The position numbers were made by a program, and so were the translations under genes. The notes beneath the pieces were generated by a model that saw nothing but the letters and a program-made list of their open reading frames with translations, was not told the DNA's origin and ran no database searches. Shown piece by piece: positions 53,955 through 61,536 of a DNA stretch of 64,000 nt. The stretch lies in contig NZ_JAGSPJ010000002.1 of the NCBI RefSeq assembly GCF_018139545.1, forward strand, positions 186,001 to 250,000. Direction: 5' to 3'. The stretch comes from Affinundibacterium fentianense (GTDB lineage: Bacteria > Pseudomonadota > Gammaproteobacteria > Burkholderiales > Burkholderiaceae_D). Every line of letters begins with the position of its first letter. Position 1 is the first letter of the stretch.

Positions 53955-55679
53955 ATGAACTGCTTTGATAAAGCACTCTACTGCTTATTGTCGTCCGTCT
54001 TCTTGCTTGTCCAGCCAGTACATGCACAACATCACCAGCAAGCAGATTCCAAGCCGGTGTGGGAGCCAGATCTAGGGAATGGTCGCTACCGCAATCCAAT
54101 TATCCACGCAGATTATTCTGACCCCGACGTAATACGTGTTGGCAAGCACTACTACATGACAGCCTCTAGCTTCAATAGCGCACCTGGACTACCACTATTG
54201 CAATCCGAGGATATGATCCATTGGCGCATCGTCGGCCATGCCCTACCAAATCTGATGCCCGCAGAGAACTTCCGCACACCACAACACGGCAAAGGAGTAT
54301 GGGCACCTAGCTTGCGTTTTCATGATGGCAAATTTTGGATTTTTTATCCAGATCCTGATTTTGGTATTTATGTCATGACCGCCAAAGAATTTGCTGGGCC
54401 ATGGAGTACACCGCATCTCTTAGTTGCAGGCAAAGGCTTAATCGATCCAACGCCGCTATGGGATGAAGATGGAAAGGCGTGGCTATTACACGCTTGGGCG
54501 AAGAGTCGTGCTGGTTTTAATAATCAACTGACTCTACGTGCAATGGCTCCGGATGCCAGCAAACTCTTAGACGACGAAGGCACACTCGTGGTCGATGGCA
54601 ATCAACTACCTGGCTACAAAACCTTAGAAGGCCCGAAATTATACAAACGCAATGCTTGGTACTACATTTTTGCACCTGCCGGCGGCGTCGAATTTGGCTG
54701 GCAATCGGTGTTTCGTGCCAAGAATATCCTTGGCCCTTATGAAGAAAAAATCGTGTTAGCACAAGGTGATAGCAAAACAAATGGACCGCATCAAGGTGCA
54801 TGGGTCACGGCAGAAGATGGCCGCGATTGGTTTTATCATTTTCAAGATAAACGTGCGTATGGTCGCATTGTGCATTTGCAACCGATGCAATGGAAAGATG
54901 ATTGGCCAGTGATGGGAAAGATGCATCCAACAACTGGCATCGGCGAACCTGTCGATACCTGGGAAAAGCCGGTATTGGAATCACATTTAACTAACTTAGC
55001 AAATCCACCCAGCTCGGATGATTTTTCGAGTCCGACGCTAGGTTTGCAATGGCAATGGAATGCCAATTGGAACAGCGATTGGTATTCACTCACGGCAAAT
55101 AGAAATCATCTACGTTTATACCCACAAGCACTGACCGCATCGGCATTGGCGTCTTCGCCCTTAATCGATTATCCAGCCATCCTTTTACAAAAACTCCCCG
55201 CACCAGCATTCAACGCTAGCGTCAAACTCAAACTCAATACCCACATCAATGGCGATCGTGCTGGATTAGTCTTGTACGGTTTGCACTATGCTTGGATAGG
55301 AGTAGAAAAACATCAAGACCATTATTTGCTGCAATACCGTACCTGCACTAGTGCAAACTTAAATCTACGCTGTCAGGAAAAAATTGTGCATTCAAAAATC
55401 ATAAAGCGAGCCGAAATCCATTTAAAAATTGCGCTCAATTCAGCTGGCATGGCGCAGTTTTATTACAGCGAACAAGGCGAGCATTTTACCGCTTTCGATA
55501 CCGAATTTAACGCTGCACCAGGACGTTGGGTAGGAGCGAAAGTTGGCTTATTCCATATGAGCACTAGCGATGTAGCAAGCTCCACGCTAGTTGACAACAC
55601 GAACAGCAACCAAGCAAAGTCGACAAACAGATTTGCCGACTTTGCTGATTTTCGAATGCGCCCCAAAACAAATGATTGA
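53955..55679 (+). CDS. GH43 family glycosidase
   Basis: 574 residues with a signal peptide (cleavage near PVHAQ, residue 25). The five-bladed GH43 catalytic domain spans about 45-345: the base in HADYSDPDVIRVG (51-63), the pKa modulator region LIDPTPLWDEDGKAWLLHAW and the acid in TLEGPKLYKRNAWY. The C-terminal beta-sandwich (about 360-570) is the type found in GH43 beta-xylosidases. Substrates are xylo- or arabino-oligosaccharides, probably pectin side chains here. AAAGGAAAG precedes the ATG. It is last in the plus-strand series. Confidence 0.92.
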   Translation: MNCFDKALYCLLSSVFLLVQPVHAQHHQQADSKPVWEPDLGNGRYRNPIIHADYSDPDVIRVGKHYYMTASSFNSAPGLPLLQSEDMIHWRIVGHALPNLMPAENFRTPQHGKGVWAPSLRFHDGKFWIFYPDPDFGIYVMTAKEFAGPWSTPHLLVAGKGLIDPTPLWDEDGKAWLLHAWAKSRAGFNNQLTLRAMAPDASKLLDDEGTLVVDGNQLPGYKTLEGPKLYKRNAWYYIFAPAGGVEFGWQSVFRAKNILGPYEEKIVLAQGDSKTNGPHQGAWVTAEDGRDWFYHFQDKRAYGRIVHLQPMQWKDDWPVMGKMHPTTGIGEPVDTWEKPVLESHLTNLANPPSSDDFSSPTLGLQWQWNANWNSDWYSLTANRNHLRLYPQALTASALASSPLIDYPAILLQKLPAPAFNASVKLKLNTHINGDRAGLVLYGLHYAWIGVEKHQDHYLLQYRTCTSANLNLRCQEKIVHSKIIKRAEIHLKIALNSAGMAQFYYSEQGEHFTAFDTEFNAAPGRWVGAKVGLFHMSTSDVASSTLVDNTNSNQAKSTNRFADFADFRMRPKTND

Positions 55680-55790
55680 GTGGCTCAATCCGATACTTGA
55701 AATGTGGTGCCCCCACTTTTTGGTCAGAAAAGCAAAGTATCTCGGCACTACGTTCACGTGCTAAGAGAGCCAAAGCTCTTTAATTGCCAC

Positions 55791-57734
55791 CTAACTATCA
55801 ATCGTTTGATCAAGCACCTTGCCGTTAATCCTTACATTCTTTAACTGTAAGCCTTTGACATTGTAAAGAAACATCGCTTGAGTCTGATTCACAGTTTGGC
55901 CAAAGTCACAGTTTTCTATCTGCACATTCGATACCGGCAACACCGCTGGCATCGGTTTTGCACCATTGTAGTCTGATGCCACTGGCCCCAAGATAACGAT
56001 CGCTTGATAACATGAATATGATCCGGACTTTGCTGAGACATTGCCAACCTTGACGTTGGATAGATGAATATTTCGCACTTCTGGTGGACGGATCCTTACA
56101 TTGTCGGCGACTGGCGCGTAATCACAATCGAATACGACGACAGCTCCGGCTGCACTCGCTACGGTTTTTGCCGCGAAGGGTGAGTTGGGTAAAAAGGCAT
56201 AGTAGGATGGACTCAGTTGTACGCCATTTGGGATCGTCACATTGCGCACGTAAAAATGGCGTAAGAAACCACCACGATTCATATTCGTCTTTAAACGAAT
56301 CGCAATATTCAAAGGATTTGTCGCCCAGTTTTTGTTTTCAAATAGAAGATTTTGCGCGTAGATATGCTGAATCCCCCCCGCCATCTCACTCCCTAAGGTA
56401 ATCGCACCATGTCCACTTTGCATCGTGCAATTTTGAATCACGATATGCTGTGATGGACCGTACTGCGTGTCACGATTTTTACCCGCCTTGATCGCAATAC
56501 AATCGTCGCCTGAATCAAAGGTGCACGATTCAACCAAGACATATTCACAGGCTTCGGGATCAAAGCCATCACTGTTCGGACCATGGCTATTCGCCAGCAC
56601 TTTTTCTAATTTTAAATCGCGGCAATTGACAGGGTGATGTACCCAAAATGGCGAGTCCTTAGCTTGGTAGCCTCGCAGCAAGACCTTGTCACAACCGATC
56701 AATTGAATTAAAGGCGGGCGGAGAAAATGTCCTTGACCAAACACACGTTTAGGTAAGGGAATACCGGCCTCTGACAATGCAGGCAAATACGCTGCGTCCG
56801 CGCGCCAGCGCTCACCTTCTCCTTGAATTAATTTGGCTTGCGATTCTGAAATTGGAATCAATTCCGATAAGGCTCTCGCATTCAAACTATTCACCGCATT
56901 TTCAGACATCTTTCCCGCTTTCGCATTGGGAATCGTACCTTGTCCTATCGAATTGATCGTCCTTTGTTTCCCTTTCCAAGTCCACCAACAATCGCCATCA
57001 TCATTAAAAGCAACACCGCCCTGACCATCTAGTACACTGGTCCAATCTTCCCCCGTCAAGGCAATATTGGTTTGACCAAAGGCGTACACCATAGGAGAGT
57101 AATTCAAGCAATCATTACTTTGCCAACGTGAAATAACTAAACGACCGCGCTCACCACAATCGACGTTGCCATATTTAGCGTAATCAGCCGGTTGATGGCT
57201 AAAATAAATATGCGCGCCAGCTTGTAAATGCACATGTACATTCGACAATAATACTATCGGCCCAGCACAATACCAATTACCTTTGGGAACCACCACACGA
57301 CCGCCACCAGCCTGGTGACAAGCTTGAATCGCGGCAGCAATCGCCTGGTAGCAATCATCCGCATCAGCAACTGGGCTAGCAAGTTCGCCCTGCTCCTCAA
57401 AGGACTTCCAAGCTAGGACTTGGCGCAATGCACAAGTCTTCGCACCGAACTGCGTGATCAAAAAATCTTCATCACGAAACATAAGTTTGTTTTGAAAACG
57501 ATCAACGATCGCCTGTGCTGCTTGCCAAGGCGCTTTCATCCATCCCTCTTGGGTCGTCGGTGACGCCAATGCCTGTTGGGAGGATGTTCCAGCCAAGACA
57601 GTCCTACTGAGTGCCGCACCACTGACTGCCATTCCCGTCCGAGAGACCTGACGCAAGAATTGACGACGACCTGCATGGGATTGACTATCATTTTTTAGCA
57701 TGTCTACCATGACAGACTTCTTTTTATTGTGCAT
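55791..57734 (-). CDS. GH28 polygalacturonase with Tat signal
   Basis: 647 residues. The N-terminus has a twin-arginine motif GRRQFLRQ (22-29) and a hydrophobic stretch ending TVLAGT, so folded export by Tat is likely. The right-handed beta-helix holds all GH28 catalytic parts: NSDGFD (387-392), the DD pair (410-411), GHG (441-443) and RLK (480-482). It probably acts as an exo-polygalacturonase on oligogalacturonides in the periplasm. Its ATG overlaps the stop of the upstream fused gene (TAATG), so translation is coupled. An ATG nine codons in is an alternative. Confidence 0.93.
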   Translation of the reverse strand: MHNKKKSVMVDMLKNDSQSHAGRRQFLRQVSRTGMAVSGAALSRTVLAGTSSQQALASPTTQEGWMKAPWQAAQAIVDRFQNKLMFRDEDFLITQFGAKTCALRQVLAWKSFEEQGELASPVADADDCYQAIAAAIQACHQAGGGRVVVPKGNWYCAGPIVLLSNVHVHLQAGAHIYFSHQPADYAKYGNVDCGERGRLVISRWQSNDCLNYSPMVYAFGQTNIALTGEDWTSVLDGQGGVAFNDDGDCWWTWKGKQRTINSIGQGTIPNAKAGKMSENAVNSLNARALSELIPISESQAKLIQGEGERWRADAAYLPALSEAGIPLPKRVFGQGHFLRPPLIQLIGCDKVLLRGYQAKDSPFWVHHPVNCRDLKLEKVLANSHGPNSDGFDPEACEYVLVESCTFDSGDDCIAIKAGKNRDTQYGPSQHIVIQNCTMQSGHGAITLGSEMAGGIQHIYAQNLLFENKNWATNPLNIAIRLKTNMNRGGFLRHFYVRNVTIPNGVQLSPSYYAFLPNSPFAAKTVASAAGAVVVFDCDYAPVADNVRIRPPEVRNIHLSNVKVGNVSAKSGSYSCYQAIVILGPVASDYNGAKPMPAVLPVSNVQIENCDFGQTVNQTQAMFLYNVKGLQLKNVRINGKVLDQTIDS

Positions 57735-60529
57735 TATTTTCTCACTTCGCCATTGGGCTCTAAATGGATATTATTAAACTCACCCAAGAAAGTCGCTGCA
57801 GCACCAGGCGCCAAACTATCCAAATTCTGATAGCCCAAATCTTGAATTGGCTGTATGCCTGCTTCTAGAAGGTTCGTCCAATAATCGAACACCGAAAATT
57901 GCGCAGGCCGAAACGCCAAGCTGCCTTTTTTATTCCAATCTGCCCATGGATGTTGCGGATGAATATGCTGGCCGATTTGCGAATTTAGAATGACAGTCTT
58001 GCCGACGGTTTCCAGTACCTTTTTTGAGATACTACCCACCGGTGCTTGATAGGCATCGACATCGGCCAATGTGCAACGATACGATGCAAGATTAATCGTC
58101 GCGTAGGGAGTACATTTTTGTGTATGAAACCACTGGCGCCCTAGGTAGAATTTGCCTGCCAAAGCATTTGCGCTACCGTCATGCGTAAAATTGACTTCAT
58201 TAAACACAAAGCCATAAGGCGTGCGCACATTGGTATTCGGCGCAGTGACATACGAAGTTGAACGATCGCCTAACGACTTGATTTCAGAACGATAAAAATA
58301 AGCGGTCGTATCGCCGAAAATAAAATCGACATTACCTTCAACATAAGATCGATGAAAAAAGCTACGCGCCGTGTGGGCAATCGCGCTCGATCTTAAAAAC
58401 AATGTATCTTGGAATCCCAAGACACGGACGTTTTCGAATTGCACTTTATCGGCGCCCTCGACCATCAGCGCAACCGCTTGATGCTGCACTACCACCACAG
58501 GTGCGGTGCCAGCGGTCGCACCACAAATGGTGTTCGGACATTCCGCGCTGGCATCGACTTGATCTTTGTTGTACGTATTTTGAAAAGTGATGTTTTTTGC
58601 TTGGAATCCATGACCACGTATCCACGCAATGGCTGAACCACTAGTACCAATCACAGGGCGGTCTTTAAGCGATGCATACATCTCTTGAATACTAGGATCG
58701 ACTTGTGCAAACTGCGCACCAAAACGATGGATGTATGCAGTCCCTAGCAACGCAGCATGCGCGCTCGCTGCAATCTTGGTTTTTTGCGCATCACTCTCAT
58801 TCGAATACAAGGTAATTGGCACTGCGGTCGCCGGCACGTACATCAATTCACGATAAGTACCTGGTTTCACCAAAATATATAAACGCGCCTTTGTCGATTG
58901 CGCTGCAAGCAATTGCCGCCCATCTAATACCGCTTGATTGATCGCTGCTTGTACTGTGTTAAATTGCGTCTTGCCATCAGCAAGCGCGTTCGCATCCACT
59001 ACATAATCAACCGGTAACTTCGCTCCCGTCACCAGCGCATCTGACAAAGGATTCCACGGATCGATAAGGGGCTTATGGGCTGGCCCAGTGCTACGTAAGA
59101 CATTCTCAATCGAATACGCTTGCGCCTGCTGGCTACTTAATTGTGGGCGAAAATTGAATGGCGTATGCACAGGAAAATCCGCAAAGCGATTAGCGCACGC
59201 AGAACTCGATGGAGTGTCCCAAACCAGATTTTCCGCTTGCTCTCCAACCGTGATGTTCTCTTGCGCTATCTGTAGATGAGCAAACTGAATCAACTGTGGT
59301 GAATTGGCTGCGGCGCTGCTTTGCGCAAAAGCGACCGACATCGGATGGGTTCGATCATAGGCACGCAAAACAATACGACCGGGCGTCAAACTATGTACGC
59401 GCTCAAACACAATATCCTTATATGTCGGAATCTTGTCGCCGACTGCAGCTTGATCATAACGCGTATCTAAATCAATCGGGCGCTTGCTATTACGTATGCA
59501 AATATCTTCATAGCGTACTTGTTCGACCACGCCACCGCGCGACGCATCACTCTTGATACGTAAGCCCGATGTGGTGCCATCTAGACTCAAATTTCTCACC
59601 AAAATACGTCGTACACCGCTATTGGTTTCGCTACCGATCGACATGCCATGACCACTGTAGAAGTGACTATTCAAGATAGAGACATGTTCGGTCGCACCAC
59701 TATTCCCGCCTTTAATCGCGATATTGTCGTCACCAGTACGAATATAACTATGCGCAATCGTGATATTGCGTGAAGAGATAGGATCAATACCATCCGTATT
59801 GCGTGCATCTGCTGGCGTATCAATCTTGATGCCCCACGCGGTGAAGCCATCGGATTGGCTTACTGTCACGTGAAAATTGGGGGAATTACGCAAGCGTATG
59901 CGATAAAACGTAATGTCTTGCGATTTCTTAATTTCAATCAGGCGCGGAATATTGTGCTCATTTTTTTCCCGTTGTGCACGACGCGCCATTTGCCACCAAG
60001 TTTCGCTCTTGCCTTGCACTAATTGGCCACCTTGTCCGTCGATGACGCCATCGCCATAGATACCGCTCCCTTTAGCATTCTCTATGGTGATAAATGGATT
60101 ACAAGTACGTCCTTTCTCTGCGTTGACGCCACATGTCTTTCCTCCTTTATCGTACAAATTTGCATCGGTGCTCGCATATAAAGTCGCGTCCCGATCAATG
60201 ATTAAGCCGACGCCACTGGGAATCTGTAAGGGTCCCGATTGAAAACTGTCTTTCTCATTATTTGCGGCAAGCTGTACTGCTTGGCCGACTGGACAGGCAT
60301 CTAATGCCGCTTGAATTCTTAGGGAATCTAATTGGCGCAATCCCTCAGCATAGGTTTGGGTTGCTGTCAGCACGGTGCAAACCTTAGGGAAATGTGGCTC
60401 GCGTACTTGTCGAGTATCTTGGGCATTGGTGATGGGTATAGACAATATACTCGCCATTCCCAACATCAGAGCTAGAGACATTTTGATTCGCTCTATTTGT
60501 ATCGTTTTTTGTTTTATGGATTGCATCAT
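57734..60529 (-). CDS. Fused GH28 polygalacturonase and CE8 pectin methylesterase
   Basis: 931 residues with a signal peptide (about 17-37, ITNAQ). Part 1 (about 45-460) is GH28 with NTDGID (244-249), DD (267-268), GHG (293-295) and RIK (324-326). Part 2 (about 505-900) is CE8 with HQAVAL (683), the acid/base aspartate Asp708 in GFQDTLF and nucleophile Asp735 in GNVDFIFGD, and LGRQWF. Both active sites look intact, so one secreted protein could demethylate pectin and cut it. The start overlaps the stop of the CE12 gene (ATGA), and the stop overlaps the next GH28 start. Fusions of these two enzymes in this order are uncommon. Confidence 0.93.
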   Translation of the reverse strand: MMQSIKQKTIQIERIKMSLALMLGMASILSIPITNAQDTRQVREPHFPKVCTVLTATQTYAEGLRQLDSLRIQAALDACPVGQAVQLAANNEKDSFQSGPLQIPSGVGLIIDRDATLYASTDANLYDKGGKTCGVNAEKGRTCNPFITIENAKGSGIYGDGVIDGQGGQLVQGKSETWWQMARRAQREKNEHNIPRLIEIKKSQDITFYRIRLRNSPNFHVTVSQSDGFTAWGIKIDTPADARNTDGIDPISSRNITIAHSYIRTGDDNIAIKGGNSGATEHVSILNSHFYSGHGMSIGSETNSGVRRILVRNLSLDGTTSGLRIKSDASRGGVVEQVRYEDICIRNSKRPIDLDTRYDQAAVGDKIPTYKDIVFERVHSLTPGRIVLRAYDRTHPMSVAFAQSSAAANSPQLIQFAHLQIAQENITVGEQAENLVWDTPSSSACANRFADFPVHTPFNFRPQLSSQQAQAYSIENVLRSTGPAHKPLIDPWNPLSDALVTGAKLPVDYVVDANALADGKTQFNTVQAAINQAVLDGRQLLAAQSTKARLYILVKPGTYRELMYVPATAVPITLYSNESDAQKTKIAASAHAALLGTAYIHRFGAQFAQVDPSIQEMYASLKDRPVIGTSGSAIAWIRGHGFQAKNITFQNTYNKDQVDASAECPNTICGATAGTAPVVVVQHQAVALMVEGADKVQFENVRVLGFQDTLFLRSSAIAHTARSFFHRSYVEGNVDFIFGDTTAYFYRSEIKSLGDRSTSYVTAPNTNVRTPYGFVFNEVNFTHDGSANALAGKFYLGRQWFHTQKCTPYATINLASYRCTLADVDAYQAPVGSISKKVLETVGKTVILNSQIGQHIHPQHPWADWNKKGSLAFRPAQFSVFDYWTNLLEAGIQPIQDLGYQNLDSLAPGAAATFLGEFNNIHLEPNGEVRK

Positions 60530-61371
60530 TTTGTGGATTCTCCAGCTGGCTTCAAGAATGCGCGGATACTTGGAACATGCTCTCGCAATAGACGCTCTAC
60601 CATCGTTGCAAAGTAAGCTGCACCTTTCACGCCAACATGGGTGCGATCGAAAGCAGACTTGGCTGCGCCTTGGGGCTCTAATTTATTCGGATCGATCACA
60701 GTGCTATTGTCCACTTTCGGCGGTGGTGGCGCGACGGCTAAGGTATCGGCCTCTGCCTCACCCATAGCTTGGACTGCGGCATGGCTCTCTGCATTCAGCG
60801 GTAATAGTGGTGTTTGCGTCTGCACTGCAATTTTTTCGACGGCATCCGCCCAGGGTTTCAAATTATTTTCCAAAACACCGTCGCGAAAACTACGCCGTGT
60901 CAATGGTGTGACTAAAACAGGCACGCCACCCGCTTGTTTTACCTCCTCCACATAACGCGTCATATTGACGGGAAATTCGCTGACGAGATCAGTCGAACGT
61001 CCTGGTTTTCCGGGTTGATCGTTATGACCAAATTGAATCAAGATATAGACAGGCATTCCCTCTTGCGAAGATTGGGCCAACAAATCTTGCACGCGATTCC
61101 ACAGACCTTCTGCACGAAAGCTCGCTGAGCTGCGTCCTCCACGTGCCAAATTAATACAATCCACATTAGGATTAAATCGCCCGCACAAGGCGTCGCCGTA
61201 GCCACTTTTTGTCGCCATCGTTGAGTCACCCACGAGTATCACGCGCAACGCTGGATGCGTGACAGGTGTCACTGATTGCGCAGCGGCCAAATTGCTCGCC
61301 ACCAATAGAATGGCGTATAGATTCCTTTTAAAAATAGTCCTGAAATTGTAGGTGAGATAGCGTGGTGTCAT
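60526..61371 (-). CDS. CE12-type (rhamnogalacturonan/pectin) acetylesterase
   Basis: 281 residues with a signal peptide (about 12-31, SNLAAAQ). SGNH-hydrolase blocks: serine Ser50 in LVGDSTMA, glycine in ARGGRSSASF (about 79), asparagine Asn117 in FGHNDQP and the Asp/His pair in FDRTHVG. CE12 enzymes remove acetyl groups from rhamnogalacturonan or homogalacturonan. A proline-rich insert (VAPPPPKVDN) is present. The start ATG 61371 is chosen since it gives a good signal peptide; 46 further upstream codons are not typical. First gene of a three-gene coupled operon. Confidence 0.9.
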   Translation of the reverse strand: MTPRYLTYNFRTIFKRNLYAILLVASNLAAAQSVTPVTHPALRVILVGDSTMATKSGYGDALCGRFNPNVDCINLARGGRSSASFRAEGLWNRVQDLLAQSSQEGMPVYILIQFGHNDQPGKPGRSTDLVSEFPVNMTRYVEEVKQAGGVPVLVTPLTRRSFRDGVLENNLKPWADAVEKIAVQTQTPLLPLNAESHAAVQAMGEAEADTLAVAPPPPKVDNSTVIDPNKLEPQGAAKSAFDRTHVGVKGAAYFATMVERLLREHVPSIRAFLKPAGESTK

Positions 61372-61420
61372 TTTTATTTCATCTTCACGATTGACGATAA
61401 TGAATTCAAAAGGCGTGTTC

Positions 61421-61440
61421 ACAACGCATGATACGTTGTC
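61421..61440 (-). promoter_or_regulatory. Inverted repeat in the pectinase operon promoter
   Basis: ACAACG-N7-CGTTGT, a perfect 6-base inverted repeat (61421-61439), about 50 bases before the CE12 start. It contains TGATACGTTGTC, shared in part with sites before kdgD and the GntR gene. Confidence 0.45.
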
Positions 61441-61459
61441 GACTTCGAACAAAAAGAAA

Positions 61460-61505
61460 AGCCCAGTATCAGCATGATCAACTTGATCAATTCGAATACT
61501 GGGCT
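61460..61505 (-). terminator. Terminator after the TonB receptor gene
   Basis: Stem AGCCCAGTAT with ATACTGGGCT (10 bp) and a 26-base centre; on the minus strand TTTTCTTTTT follows. It separates the receptor transcript from the pectinase operon. Confidence 0.75.
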
Positions 61506-61536
61506 GCACAGGTCCAAACTTAAAGTTGCGACGAGT

